A DNA stretch of 64,000 nucleotides. Origin: Citrus sinensis (lineage: Eukaryota > Streptophyta > Magnoliopsida > Sapindales > Rutaceae). The position numbers and the translations under genes are program-made. Each line of letters opens with the position of its first letter. The stretch's first letter is position 1. The stretch lies in the NCBI RefSeq assembly GCF_022201045.2, contig NC_068557.1, forward strand, positions 22,545,501 to 22,609,500. The letters run 5' to 3'. Below the pieces are notes generated by a model that was not told the origin of the DNA, did no database searches, and was given only the letters and a program-made list of their open reading frames with translations. Shown one piece after another: positions 12,115 to 24,963 of this stretch.

Positions 12115-13640
12115 GGCTCTGTTTAGTATAGCTTATTAAATAGAGCTTATAACAGTATAGCTTATACCAATAGAGCTTTTAGACAAAAAGCCATTGGGTG
12201 TTTGGTTGTCAATAAAAAAAGTACTTTTGAACCATTAAACTGTTTGCTTGTGTAAAACTAAAAGTGCTTTTATGTAATTAAATTACCAAAAATGATATGT
12301 ATTCATAATTATATAACATATAACAAAATGCATCCAAGCTATCAATTAATAAGAAAAAAATCAATTCAATCATTTCTTTAATTTTCAAAATTAAAAATTG
12401 CATCATTGATATATTCTCTCAAACAAATAATACTATCCAAATTAAAATGAGAATCAATAATATAACTGAAATATTAACGGAACATGAAAAGTGTCGCAAT
12501 TTGATCACGTTCTTGGTCTATTTCACGTATGTTGAATGAACTTGTACTTTGTTCTTCATTGTTCTCTTCCCTTTGATTCTCACTTTCACTTGTTGGAAGC
12601 AATTCGCCATCATTATCAAAAGGTTGAAATTCTTGGTCATTATCTGCATATTTTCTTATAAAAATGTGAAGAACCATTGAAGCAATCACAATTTTCACTT
12701 GCTTACTAAAAGGGAAACTAGGCATTTGTCGCAAAATTTTCCATCTATTTTTCCAAACACCAAAAGTCCTCTCAATTGTGCATCTCAAAGAAGAGTGGGC
12801 ATGATTAAATATTTCTTTTTTTCCTCTTGGTTAACTTCCACGTCGAAAATTTGGAAGATGATATTGTTCACCTTTATAAGGATCTAAATAACTTGTCATG
12901 TGAGGATATCCAGCATCTACTAGGTAATACTTACCTGCAAAATAGAAATTCTATAATTGAAAAAGAATTAAATAAACTTATATAGAAATGTATCCTAAAT
13001 AATATATTATAACTAACATGTAGGTGGATGAGGAAAGTGCAAATAAAACTATTGAATAATATAATAAAAAAATATGAAACAGTGGCAATAAACCTATTGA
13101 ATATTATAATAAATTGGTCATGGGTCTTAAACACATATCAAGTGCATGATAAAGACAAAGAAGAAAAATGTTTGAATAATATGATAAAGACAAAGAAGAA
13201 AAAGTAGTAGGAAACATTACCTAGCATGCTCCTCACGGCTATGACTATGATTGTTTTTTCAAGTGTTGGGTATGTGTAGGGATTGCAAAATTAAAGTGCT
13301 GGTTATTTAAAAAAAAAAAAGATAAAGTGAAGTGGTGGCAACAATATGTTTATATGGTGGCAACAATTTTCATTGGGTAAATTTTATACAAAGGGTATTA
13401 TGTAATTAATGAAATATGTCAAGGATAATTTTGATATTATATATTTTTTTGGAAAAACTCTCTAACCTCTACTCCCAAAAGCGCAAATTTTGAGTTTTTG
13501 CTAGTAGATGTAAATTAGCTTATTTAAGCTAAAAAAAACTCTACTCACAAAATAATCAAATACCATAAAAATTTTTAAAAAGTTCTTATGGGATTAAATA
13601 AGCACTTATATCTCTTAAATAAATCATACCAAACAGGCAC
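12115..13640 (-). mobile_element. PIF/Harbinger element C, innermost insertion
   Basis: 1526 bp flanked by TTA (12112-12114, 13641-13643). Imperfect terminal repeats are GGCTCTGTTTAGTAT and GTGCCTGTTTGGTAT, with similarity continuing inward. It carries the 3' part of a transposase on the minus strand and has lost the 5' part. Confidence 0.8.
12474..12934 (-). pseudogene. PIF/Harbinger transposase C-terminal fragment (element C)
   Basis: Begins at an acceptor (TTTGCAG) and reads KYYLVDAGYPHM, the block with the second catalytic Asp. A stop follows (near 12826). It then reads CTIERTFGVWKNRWKIL with the catalytic Glu, and a hydrophobic VLHIFIRK helix typical of the family's end. The first Asp region is absent. 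Related in type to the other two PIF transposase relics in the nest. Confidence 0.82.
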
Positions 13641-13949
13641 TTAGTGGAAACCCTAGGCTCCATATTTTAATATTTTTAATTCTATTAAATTAAATTTGAT
13701 TTAAATTAAAAATAAAAAATAACGTTACTTTTTCTTGTCATAGGAGCCCACCTTGTAAAATAACACAAGACTCCTTAGACACAAGCACATTATATGGAGC
13801 CTTCCACTAAATAATATATTTAGGCTTTTAACACAAATAACTAGTCATCTTACTTCTTAATCCAACAGCGACACGGTCAATTAAATGAGCTAACACGGGG
13901 ATGATATGGGTACATACAATAGTGGCTACAATAATTAGGCTTGTAATTA

Positions 13950-14538
13950 AATTAACCCAATTATTTAATTTCAAATCTACTCCACTAAAAATTGGAATTG
14001 ACCTCCATAATTGTATGCTATCTAGGATAGTGTACTCGAATAATAATTCGACCATGCCACATTGATTTCTTTACTGCATAATCCTTTGTACCACTTTGTT
14101 AATTAAATCAATATCTCAACTGTCCAATCAATTTAATTACATCTTATTCCTTAATACTTACTGGTTTTCTCTAAGTATCTTTTTCAACATACTAAATATA
14201 TTGACACACTCTGGCTAGAGAATTCGATGATCAAGAGATGGGTTTTCAACATATTTAGTCTAATTATTTAATTCCAAATCTATTCCACTAAAAGATTGGA
14301 ATTGACCTCCATAATTGTATGCTATCTAGGATAGTGTACTCGAATAATAATTCGACCCATGCCACATTGATTTCTTTACTGTATAATCCTTTGTACCACA
14401 TCGTTAATTAAATCGATATCTCAACTGTCCAATCAATTTAAATAAATCTTATTCCTTGATACTTTTTGGTTTTCTCTAAGTATCTTTTTCAATATACTAA
14501 ATATGTTGACACACTTTGACTAGAGAATTCTATGATCA
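13950..14538. repeat. Tandem direct duplication of ~280-310 bp inside the LTR
   Basis: About 13950-14232 is repeated at about 14258-14538, with shared blocks TGGAATTGACCTCCATAA, ATGCTATCTAGGATAGTG and GACACACTTTG-like ends. The copies differ by scattered substitutions and small indels, so the duplication is not recent. Confidence 0.9.
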
Positions 14539-15851
14539 AGTTTCGAAAACCCATCAAGAAATGTGTTGTATAAATTCTATATTGTTAATTTATAACTCCA
14601 ATACTCATAATTGCTCTCACCAAGATACCGGGTAATCTTAACTACACGTATGTGTCGTGCCCATTGGTAACTCAAATAGAATAACAATTACGATCATAAA
14701 ATTATAACTAACTCAAGATTAAGATTACAATAAAATCAATGCCTATGAGATTTAATAAGTTTGACAATTATTACAAAGTTAATTAAATCTCATATGTGAT
14801 CATATTCAATGTAGTCATACTACATCAATAAATTCATATATGAATAAAACAAATCATTCAATAAATTTATTACAGTTTAAACATAAATAGAGCGCTCAAT
14901 TCTATTTATCAACTACAAACTTAATTTATTTAATCATAAGATAACTTGTATTTATGTCTTTTATGAATCCATATGATGATCACATAAATACATATAATAT
15001 GATTAAACGAACTTTTATTCAAAATATTTATGCAATTGAAAATGTCTCAAATATTTTATTAATCAGAAAATAAATTAATTAATATGCTTTGAAAAGCATA
15101 TAATCCCAACAGCTCCTTCTCTACGTAGCCGCTACTGCTCCATCTCCATGTAGCCGTTGCTGCTCCGCCTTTAGTGCCTGGACTACTGCTGCTCTATCAA
15201 CTTATCTCTTGCTGGTATTTATTTTATTTGAATAAATAAAAGAGTAATTATTTGAATAATTTTGAGTAATTATTTTTTACGACATGTTATATTGTGGATT
15301 GTCTCAGTTCATGCCAAAATTTTAGAATTGATTATTTGTTCATACTTTTGTTGCATGAAGTATGACATTGAGTTTGTTGTCTGTGACTCCAAAAATGTTG
15401 CTTTATTAGAGAGAAAATCAGTCAAGCAAATTCAGCTTTTTTTTTATTAGAGAGAAATAGAGATTTGTCAAAACTTTGTTTTTTATGGCATTCACTTAAA
15501 TAGTTTGTAGCTTGTGGAAGTGAGAAAAAAAAATAGAAACCCATTTTACCAATTTAATTAATTGATTATAATACAATAGCATTGATTGAAAATTTTTGTT
15601 TTGCCCTGAAAAAATGAGTTAAAAATAATTTGACGAGAGCTTGCCCTTAATTTGAATTGGTCAATTTGTAGTAGAATATATTTGATTTTAATATGTTCAA
15701 TTTTTAATATATGACGTATTGTTGAAATAGTTTCATACTATATTGAATTTGATTAATTCCAAAATTTTAAGCTATGTATGTTTAGAAGTAGTTTCTTTAA
15801 TTTCATTAATATTTGATATATGCTATTTTTTTAATTTTTTAGTAATAAGAT

Positions 15852-16536
15852 ATGGATCTCCGTGATGTTGATGGTGAGGATAAGGCTAATTAGTTTAGTC
15901 GGACTGAAACCGCTTTTATTCATATAGTGTACAACCATGTTAAAAAGATTGATTTACAAACATCAACTTTCACTAACAAAATTCGGACCACTATAAGTGA
16001 TGAGTTATTTGAATAATACCAAAAAGATTTCAATATATAGCAACTTAAGTCCAAGTTTAATAGGTTGTGCAAAAAAAAAATCAAGAGTTTTATGACTTAA
16101 TAGCTTATATTGGGTTTGGTTGGGATCCTATTTCAAATACAATCGTAGCATCGGAAGTTGTTTGGGCTAAATATATTAAGGTAAAATTTATCTCTATAAT
16201 ATATTATGTTGCTTTTTATTAAATTAATTTTTTTGTGGTTTATACACTTATTTTTTTCCTTAGAGAGTGCTTGAAATCAAGTCATATCGCAAAAAAGGAT
16301 TAGAGAATTACCAAATTCTAGGGGAGATATTTAACACCATTATAGCTTCTGGCCATTTACGTTTTTCCTCTAACCAAGTTCCATTGTCCTCGAATGAGGA
16401 TCATGAATTAGAAGAGAATTTTCTTAGTCATGGAGTTCATGTTGATATTAAGGATGATGTCAATTCAATGGAACCTTTTTCCCAAAGTAGGACAGGAAAA
16501 AGGCCTCGTCAACTAGTTTCAACTACAACTGAGTGA
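15852..16536 (+). pseudogene. Myb/SANT-like accessory protein of PIF element B (broken)
   Basis: Reads from ATG at 15852 through several in-frame stops. A Myb/SANT-like domain typical of PIF ORF1 is recognisable (a WDPISNTIVASEVVWAKY block), then an intron-like gap. A second exon at 16267-16536 reads KSYRKKGLENYQILGEIFN. In PIF/Harbinger elements this protein partners the transposase for DNA binding and nuclear import. Too many stops to be functional. Confidence 0.7.
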
Positions 16537-17132
16537 ATTAAAAAAAAAATAATCCTTCGAGTGAGTTTGATAGTTACTTTAAAATGGCTAGTTCAGTGAT
16601 GAATGCTAGATTAGAGATACTTAAGTGTAAAAGTGCGAAGTCAACTTTTTAATATGTTGAAAGTGGTCTATTGAAGAGTGTATTGAAGTTGCATGGAAAT
16701 TGGGAGATGTTGATGGAGATACATACAATAAATTGATGGATGAGCTAGTGCCTAATATTGAAATGGAGGAAAGTTTTTCTAAGCATGCCTAGAAATATGA
16801 AAAGATATTGGTTAACTAGTTTGCAATATATTTTTTAAGATGTAATGTGTTTAACTTAGATGTTGTTGGTTGTGAACTATGTGCATGTTCCTTTTTTTTT
16901 GGAATTTGTAGTATTTTTATTTGTTGAACTTTATTTTATTTTTATGAGTTGAAATTTATATGTTAAACTTTATTTTATTTTTGTGAGTTAAACTATGTAA
17001 TGTTTTTATTTATGTATTTGGTACAATATTATTAGATGGTGTATGAATTTGTATTTGTATATTCACTTTTTTTTATCAATTATGATATACTTGAGATATA
17101 ATTTGTGATTTTTTTTTAATCAGAGTAGAAAA

Positions 17133-18540
17133 ATGAACAACAACAACAATGAAGATAATGATATTGAAAGTTTAACATATATTGAAGAAGATGTTTTAGA
17201 GGTTGCCATTGCTATAAAAATACATGAGAAACAACAACATGATATTAAAAGGCAATGTTATACAGGACAAGTGTCCGATATTGAATTTGTTCAAGAGTTG
17301 TTAAATGGTCATCCTTATAGGATGTATAACATGTTTCGCATGGATAAAGAAGTTTTCACTTGATTATGTTATACACTTGAACGTTTACAATTGTTAGAGC
17401 ATGATAGACATGTTTGTATCAACGAGGTTATGGCATTTTGCTTATATATATTGTCCTATGGCGTTATTGAGCTAGTTGTATCTTAGCGTTTTCAACGTTC
17501 AGTTGATGTTGTGTTTACGCATTTTAAACGTGTGTTAAAAGCACTTTGTCACTTAACAAATCACATTATAAAAGCAAAACCTCAGGGAGACGCCACCAAA
17601 GATTAGAAATAATCGAATTTTTTCCATATTTTGAGGTAAGAATTTTAATACATGTTACTTCAATGTTTATGTGACATTAACATTAACATTTGGTTAATAA
17701 ATTAATAATGGTTACATGTTTTTATAGAAGTGTATTGGTGCAATTGATGGAATCACATTGCTGTGTGGTCACCAGTGCATAAACAGACATCATATTTAGA
17801 TAGAAAGGCTTAGGTGACTCAAAATATTATGTGTCCATATTCTTTTGACATGATGTTCACATTTGTATATACGGGTTGGGAAGCCACTACCAATGACTCA
17901 AGGGTATTTATGGATGCCTTAAATAAACCAAAATTTGGGTTTCCACGTCCAAAAAAAGGTAAGAATATTGCAAGATTTTATATATGTATAAATCTTTAGC
18001 CTTTTTTTTAATTAAGTTTTGTTTTATTGTTTTCATATTTTAGGTTATCACTACCTTGTGGACATATTGTTTTCATATTTTAGAATATTACTCTTGATAC
18101 ATAAATATGAAAGGATTTTCAACGCCGTATAGAGATAAGAGATATCATTTACGTGATTATAGAGGAGCAGGTCGAGCACCTAGAGGTCCCTAAGAATTGT
18201 TTAATCAGAGACATTCATCATTGCATAATGTAATTAAGCAATGCTTTAGTACTTCAAAAGCACGATTTTCAATTTTAAAGGATATGCATAATTATAGTTT
18301 ACGTAAGCAACGTCTAATTCCAATTGCATGTCGCGTTTTACATAATTTTATTCGACGAGAAAATGCAAGTGATAGTTGTTTGATGACTTTTATGTGCTAC
18401 ATATGATTACCAATGAAAAAAGGATACTAGTAGGTCACTTACTAATATTGATTTATCTCCAATAAATGTCACAGAGATGAATGCTACAAGAGATAAAATT
18501 GCAATTGCAATGTGGCATGATTACAAACGTAATGCATGAT
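17133..18540 (+). pseudogene. PIF/Harbinger transposase of element B (broken)
   Basis: The ATG at 17133 starts a 76-codon open piece, then stops intervene. Diagnostic fragments follow in order: IGAIDGI with the first Asp, a GWEATTNDSRVF block, and a C-terminal HNVIKQCFSTSKARFSILK where the family has Glu in the E-R-F/A-G-V-L motif; here that Glu is Lys. The HNFIRRE helix follows. Loss of the catalytic Glu plus stops show it is dead. Confidence 0.78.
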
Positions 18541-19173
18541 ATCTATCATGTAATTTTTTATAATTATTTTGTTTAAATCATATGTGTTGTAATATTTATC
18601 TTAATTATAGTGTAAAAATAATGACAATGTAAAACTTTTTTTATCAATGCTAATACTAAAGTTTTATCCTCATGTAATTTTTTATAATTAAAAAAATTAT
18701 TTATGGTATGTTTCTATATGTATTAATTAAATAATTATTTTCTAACAATAAATAAGAGTTAAATGTTTAGTAAAAATCATTTTTTGAAAATGATACTGCC
18801 GAACACATATTCTCTGTTTTTATCATTTCCAATTATGTCTACCGAACGCATATTACCATTTTCAGTTTCAAAATATAGGATACAGAAAATTATACTAGAC
18901 ACATACTTAAATATGAAATATAGCAACTGCAAAACATATTTCATTCTTATTTTTGTTTTCAGAAAATACAAATTCAAAAATAATACTGAACAAGCCCTAG
19001 ATTTTCTATTTTTCATTCAATTTCTATTTTTTTTTCCTTTAAAGAGCAGTACAATCCGAGCAGATTGTACAAATTGTATCTGATTGGATTTGAAGCAAAA
19101 TTCGAATCTAATCTGTATTTGTTCGGATAAAATCTATCTGAATCTGATCCAATGCCCACCCCTAGTTGATTTG

Positions 19174-20120
19174 CCATTTGATCCAAAAATTATTGCATGA
19201 AATCTTGTTCTTCAATGATTGAAGAGTTGCTAGCACTAGCTATTTGATTTTGATTACCATGGATATTTTCTAGCTCAACTTCTTAATTATCATATCAAGC
19301 AAATAATACATCATTCGCTGATATCTTTCTAAGAAAATTATGTATTACCATGCATGTCACTATTATTTTCAAATAATTAAAAATACATAATTTAATTCAC
19401 TACATAAACAAAAAATTATATACTCTAAAAGTTCCATTGACACCAAACAAAATATTGACACACATGAACTAGAAAAAAGATATCAAGCTATCTTGGAAAA
19501 CTATAAATACATCCAACTCATTTTCATCACACTTCATGCTCATCCACAATGGTGTATGAATTATGTATTTTTACCTCACAATCATCATCTTCTAAATTAA
19601 TTGATTAGAGTTTTAGATAATATCAATGATACATTGCACATTTCTGGTTTCCCTTCCATTTTAGAACTCTAAGTATAAGCTTCAGTTTCTACTGAATTTG
19701 AGAACAATGCATCCAACTCTTCAGTATTTGCTAAAGGTTTATTGCAAAATTCGTTAGCTTCTGGACATTTTTATTCAATCAAAATAAATGAATAATTAAT
19801 TATCTTTACATTGTAATATTTTAAATAATTCAATTAAAAAGAAAATAAAAAGATGCTACCTTCAATTATTCTTCCTATTTTTTAGGTGGCCAATCAAAAG
19901 TACGAGTAGTAGAATCATAACCATGTCATGTTGCCATTTTTAAATCCAACCATGCAAAGTTTGTCTTTTCATATAATCCCACCCATTTTAGAGTTGTTTC
20001 AGGATAATAGATTTTACTATTAATATTTTCAGTTCTTGAGAAAGTCCAAGCAACTGACTTCAAGGATGTCCCAAATCTATTTCCAGTGTTTGCTTCACGT
20101 GTGCAAAAATCAATAAAATA
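19174..20120 (-). pseudogene. Relics of element A transposase C-terminus and Myb-like partner
   Basis: The minus strand at 19380-19174 reads VTCMVIHNFLRKISAND, the end of a PIF transposase. At 20120-19870 it reads FIDFCTREANTGNRFGTS followed by a W-x-F block, a Myb/SANT-like domain. Both have stops. They belong to the outer element, since the hAT-like insertion separates them from its left end. Confidence 0.65.
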
Positions 20121-20871
20121 CTTCTTATAAGTATGATCGGTTCAATTCGCTCTTTCCACTTGTGATGATATTTATAAGAAAATTCTACAAAAATCAATCA
20201 GTGGAACCAATAGTGGACTGTCCATGGAACCAATTCACTCTTAAATTATACACAAACTACATGCCAAGCTACTCCACACACATATATATATATATATATC
20301 CTTTCACAATGGTGGAATTTGAGGGCCAAATAAATTTTCATTTGTTCAAAGGAAAGTACTTGGCTTTATGTAGATAAGCATGTTACATACAAGTCAATAA
20401 ATAATTAAGGAAATCATGAATTCATGATGGTTTGCAATAAAATTTAAAAACAGGAGCAATATAAATTGGAAAATGACATAGCACTTCCTAACACTAAAGG
20501 CAGGTTTATAAATACAAATTAAGAATAATGCCTTTGATTATTGATGATGGAAAGATTGGAGAACTTGATGAGAGAAGCAAAATAAGGAGCATGTTGGTAG
20601 GGGAAAAAAAAAGAAGATTATATAATGGGGTAAATGTGCAAGCATAGGTTTTGAAAAATCAATAATAAAATAGGGATTTTTTTTTTACATTAGAAATTAG
20701 TTGACTTATTTAAATTTTTTCATTTAGTTGAAAGTCAAAAAATTAACTTATTTTATCAAGTAAAAATTATTTAGAAAGTCCTGTTAACTTATAAGAGAGA
20801 ACACCTTTAATTGACTTAATTAATTAAGTCAAGTTATTTTAAGTCATTAAATCAAAAAAATAAATACCTCC

Positions 20872-21360
20872 TTATCTTTTAACAGGTACTAAATTTTAAA
20901 ACCACTTAAGTTGACGAAATAAAGAAATAAAAATCAAATTACTTTAATTTTTTTTTTTTTTTACTCTTTTGACATTCACGACCAGGGCTTGGGATAATAG
21001 ATTAATATTACAAATTAGTATTTAGTGTAAACTAGTAAAGATCAAACGATTCATGCAAATGCAATCATGCTTAACTACGCTGGTGTTACAGCACATTCAT
21101 GAAACACGACCTGGGCTTGGGGATTTTTGATTCATTTTATAGATAAATTTTACAAACTAATATTTAGTAAAATCTAGAGGCTAATGACTTTAGTGCGTCT
21201 CCTCCAAGGCATAAGGGGTGTCTCAGTGCCGGCGACGGAATGCGATGGTGGTTCCTCGGAGTGGGCTGCCAATGGGCATGAGTTGTGGCTTGTGAGTGAG
21301 TAAAATGGGTGGAGGTGGATGAGTGACATGGACGAGTTACGATGATAAGATTTTTATTTA
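20872..21360. other. Intergenic, with a degenerate tandem pair
   Basis: A block around GACCAGGGCTTGGG (about 20978-21050) recurs at about 21105-21175, including the downstream TTACAAA-TAGTATTTAGT words. No gene seen. Confidence 0.5.
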
Positions 21361-22239
21361 GAGAAATTATATTTACACCATATCTGTTTTGTCTTATCCT
21401 ATGTACACTTAACTATTACAAAATTTTAACATATTTTTTGCATCACTTATGTTTTTAAATTTATATTAATCAATTGGGCAAAATTATAGTACCACAGTGG
21501 TATTATACCACAGCTGGATCCAGACATTGGATTCAGGCCACAGTGGCACCATAGTTGGACCCACCCAATCAATAACTTTAAAACTAAAAATTTAAATAAA
21601 ATAACTATTTTACCACTAAATAAATTGAAAGACTATTTTATCTTACAAAATTTTTAAAAATAAAAATATTATAATTACAAGAATGCCTCTAAATTTAATA
21701 AAACAAATAAATCTCAAAAACTAAGATATTAATTTTTATAATTATAATTTTAAATGACAATTTTTGTAATTATTATTTTTCTATTATTCAAAGTAGATTT
21801 AGACTATTATTATTCCGATGATTAATTTAAACAATGAAAATTGTTTGATAATTGTGATAGTATGATTGATAAAGAAAAAAAAGAGGAAAATATTTGAGAT
21901 GAGTATTATTCGTTTTTTAGGTCAAAAGAATTAAAAGAATCAATAATATTTTATCAATTAGTTAACTAGTACTCAAACATCCAAATTTTCAATAATATTT
22001 TGTCAATTAATTAAATGATAATTATAATTTTTTTAAAAAAAAAATGTTGTGGGATAAAATTATCTTTTAATTTATTTAAGGGTAAAATAGTTATTTTATT
22101 TAAATTTTTCTTGTCAAAGTGATTAATTGATACATGTTTAGAAATAAATGAAATAAAAGTAGTGCAAAGAGCATGTTAAAATTTTGGTAATGATTAGATG
22201 TACACATGACAAAACAAAATATTATAGAGGTAATTTTCC
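21361..22239. mobile_element. Mutator-type MITE with ~115-bp degenerate terminal inverted repeats
   Basis: Left arm 21361-21478 and right arm about 22125-22239 are imperfect inverted copies; AATTTTAACAT, TGTACA and AATCAATT words line up. A 9-bp near-duplication TTTTATTTA / TTTTATTTG lies at 21352-21360 and 22240-22248. Long arms plus 9-bp duplication point to Mutator. The interior encodes nothing. Confidence 0.65.
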
Positions 22240-23489
22240 TTTTATTTGTCTATTTATTTTATGTATAGTATTTTGCACTAATTTATGTGCAAATGGTAGC
22301 AATCTTTAGACATTTCAGCACTACTGCGGTACTGCCAAAGGGACATACTTTTAACATTTGAGTAACAGACATGGTGGTTAAGAGTAGAGCTATTGATTAT
22401 ATACAATTGAATTTTCAATTTTTTATATTCGGTGCTTGAATTTATTTGCTGAGCATGGTGAACAAAATGCCATCTCTTTAATTTTATGAATCCAAAGGAG
22501 CCTCCGCTTCTATTTTTATTTTAATTAGGAAAATAAAATAGGAATTTTTAGAACAAATATTAACTTTCAAAATCATCTGAGGGGTACAATAAGAAGAGGA
22601 GTTTTAATAGGAATATTGAGGAGGGGTGCCAATGGTACTACCCGGTGATAAAACTAGTTGAACCAAGTGGGTTCTTGGAGCCCACTATAAAGACCGCCCA
22701 TAAAAGAGATTTGCCGAAAGTCCGGCCCAAGAATAAAGAAGATGTGATAGAATACATCTCGCCTCCATCAACCTCCTATCACAGCTGGCGGCTGTTCAAT
22801 CCTAGGGTTTGAAGTTCTGATGCTCACAGTAAGTTCATTAGCACTCAATCTTAACAGTAATTTTATTTATTATTATTTTTTCAGTAAATTCTATAACAAG
22901 AGGGTCTACAAAACTAGCGAAAGTAAAATCAAAGTTCAAATTTTGACCGTTATGTGTTTGCCTGCTCTGATTTGGTTTATATGTTATCAATTTTTGCTTA
23001 AAGTGTAGTTAAATTTTATATTTTACAATTAGGCTTGCTTAATAGTCCATTTTCATAACAGTTCAAATTTATATACCCCACTTTGGCTTGAAGAAAAATT
23101 TGAGCTTTTGTGGGTTGAGCCATAGATATTTTGATTCTTTTCCCCCCTATTTTTTCAGTTTAAAACTAGTATAATAATATTGGAAAATTATGTCCATTAT
23201 GGTGTAAAATTTTCTCAAATTTCTTTGTATGATGTTTACAATCATTTGTTGTAAGAACGTGATATTGGGTTTTCTAAACTTGCTCTTGTATACTTTAAAG
23301 TTGTGTTTATTTTAGCTGTTTTAAAGTTTCTTTAACTCAGAAGTGTTAATTTCTTATGCTTCAATATATCTACTGTCATTTTTTTTTCCTTTTGGTATAG
23401 AAAGCAGAAATGCGTTGTTTAATCCTTCTTTCTCACTGGCAGTTGTTATGGATAGGCAGCTTGTCTAGTATCTGACTTATTGAGCACAA
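22240..23489 (+). promoter_or_regulatory. Upstream region and 5' UTR intron of the second FAR1 gene
   Basis: No separate gene. A probable 5' leader ends at a GTAAGT donor near 22829, after CTCACA. A poly-pyrimidine acceptor (TTGGTATAG) near 23400 closes a ~570-bp intron, and the coding ATG is at 23490. Part of this intron is duplicated at about 1970-2170. Confidence 0.5.
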
Positions 23490-24547
23490 ATGGAGAGCAC
23501 ATCTAATCAAGTCATTGATTCAGATGAGAGTGAAAGGTATTTGCAAGTTGCAGGCTATGATGAGAATGACTTAGCTGATGACGACCTGTCAAAAAATATT
23601 GAATTATATACAGGTGAAGTTGACAAGATCTTAGAACAGTCTTTTGAAAGTTTACCCTCTGTAGGTGATGCTGAAGAACCATATATTGGCTTGGAGTTCA
23701 AGTCAAGAGATGATGCTCGAGAATTTTATGTTGCTTATGGCAGGCGGACAGGGTTCACTGTACGCATCCATCATAACCGGCGTTCACGAATAAATAATGT
23801 GGTTATTGGTCAAGATTTTGTTTGTTCAAAAGAAGGTTTCCGTGAAAAGAAATACATGTACAGGAAAGACAGAGTCCTTCCTCCACCACCTATAACCCGA
23901 GAAGGCTGTCCTGCAATGTTAAGGCTAGCTTTAAGGGATGGAGACAAGTGGGTAGTCACCAAATTTATAAAAGAGCACAATCACGAACTAATGTCTCCCA
24001 GTAAAGTACCCTGGCGAGGTTCTACAAAAAATTTTATCAGTGAGGTAACTTATCTTTGTCTTCTAACCAGACAACATATAGTTTGTTTAACAATTATTTC
24101 TTAAGATTATTTGAATAGTAATTTTGAGTGTATAGTCAATCTATCATGTCAAGCATTTGTTACCAGTTAAGGGCCACAGCAGGTTGTGCGGATTGGCTAT
24201 GAATAATTTCCAGTTTTACAGCTTGTATCCATTATCTGTAGGACCAGAAATATCTACCACTTTGATGGTATATTTCTGTAGTTTCACCCACCTGTTCTCA
24301 CCTATTTGACTTTGTGTATTAACAGGATGAAAAAGATCGGAGAATACGAGAACTGACCATAGAGCTCAACAATGAGAGACAGCGTTTTAAACGTAGGTGT
24401 GCAGCCTACCAGGAACAACTGAATATGGTGTTCAAGTTTGTAGAGGAACATACCGATCACTTGTCCGGAAGAGTTAAAGATATAGTTGATAACATAAGAG
24501 AACTTGAGGACGAGCAACCAGAAAATTCAGATTGCAAATGTGTTTAG
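23490..24547 (+). CDS. Small FAR1-type (FRF-like) DNA-binding factor
   Basis: Exons 23490-24044 and 24326-24547 join in phase 0 (donor GTAACT, acceptor ACAG) to give 258 residues, the usual size of short FAR1-related factors such as Arabidopsis At3g59470. An acidic N-terminus (1-60) leads into the FAR1 DNA-binding domain (about 63-168) with zinc ligands C112, C140, H163 and H165. A charged coiled coil (about 186-245) follows, ending in a Cys-rich CKCV tail. There is no MULE transposase or SWIM domain. Expected role: nuclear regulator in light or hormone signalling, possibly a competitor or partner of full-length FAR1/FRS proteins (inference from family). The model has start, stop and canonical splice sites and looks intact. 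Confidence 0.92.
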
Positions 24548-24963
24548 TACTTATTAGTCAGTTTTAGAAATTAGAACACTGTACATCTATCTTCATTTTA
24601 TTTTTATTTTTTTTCTATTTTTACTTCCAGCTGACACTGTGTTGCTAATTTTATCATCATTAGTCATTAAATGCTTTGGGTTCAACAATGGAAGCCGGAC
24701 TGTATCCATTTATTTGATTGTGTTTTACATGTGCAATTGAAATAAAAAGATGGTTATTTAGCTCATTGATCAAATTCTCATGAATTGTCTACATACACAG
24801 CCATATAACAAGAGGGAAATAGCAGTCCAATTGAAATGCCCCTTAAAATTTGCCCAGATTTAGCAATTAATGTAACGAGAGATATTACCTCCAAAGAGGA
24901 AGTCAAAGCTGTAAACATCCGGTTTAAAATGCATTGACTACAACTAAGGACTTACAAATGAAA

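Larger units (their letters stand above)
11705..15111 (-). mobile_element. Solo-LTR-like retroelement remnant (minus orientation)
   Basis: On the minus strand it begins TGTTGGGATTATATG and ends CTCAAACA. Candidate 5-bp duplications GCTCT (11700-11704) and GCTCC (15112-15116) flank it. The sequence outside is the CTGCTCC-rich DNA of element B on both sides. Without the 1.5-kb element C it measures about 1.9 kb. No gag or pol is visible, so a long solo LTR or an internally deleted copy is the best reading. Confidence 0.6.
11181..18997 (+). mobile_element. PIF/Harbinger element B with Myb-like and transposase relics
   Basis: Terminal repeats GGGCCTGTTC and (reverse) GGGCTTGTTC, with further subterminal similarity (TTTTGTTTTCAGAA, TGTTCGGT), are flanked by TAG at 11178-11180 and 18998-19000. 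Plus-strand remains of a Myb/SANT-like protein (15852-16536) and a DDE transposase (17133-18540) are the two genes expected of PIF elements. The left arm was later invaded by a retroelement LTR. Confidence 0.8.
10596..19164. mobile_element. hAT-like MITE, split by a nested PIF element
   Basis: Ends TAGGGATGGGCA and (reverse) TAGGGGTGGGCA form terminal inverted repeats. They are flanked by a perfect 8-bp duplication GTTGATTT at 10588-10595 and 19165-19172. Subterminal blocks rich in GGATCGGAT/GATCAGATT words occur on both sides. Excluding the inner insertion, the element is about 750 bp and encodes nothing visible. Confidence 0.85.
10226..20871 (-). mobile_element. PIF/Harbinger-like element A, outermost host of a nested insertion
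   Basis: Its right end (20690-20871) aligns closely, as reverse complement, with the left end of the MITE at 56194-56811. It is followed by TTA. The left end near 10226 shares the TTTCTGAAATTTGAAT subterminal word with the MITE's other end, though the terminal ~10 bp are not convincing. Minus-strand remains of a transposase C-terminus and of the Myb/SANT-like partner protein lie at 19174-19380 and 19870-20120. Element A was later split by the insertion at 10596-19164. Confidence 0.6.

Noticed and set aside
13950-14538. The direct repeat considered as a pair of LTRs
   Set aside because: The copies are adjacent with ~25 bp between them, without TG...CA ends, primer site or interior; an internal tandem duplication fits better.
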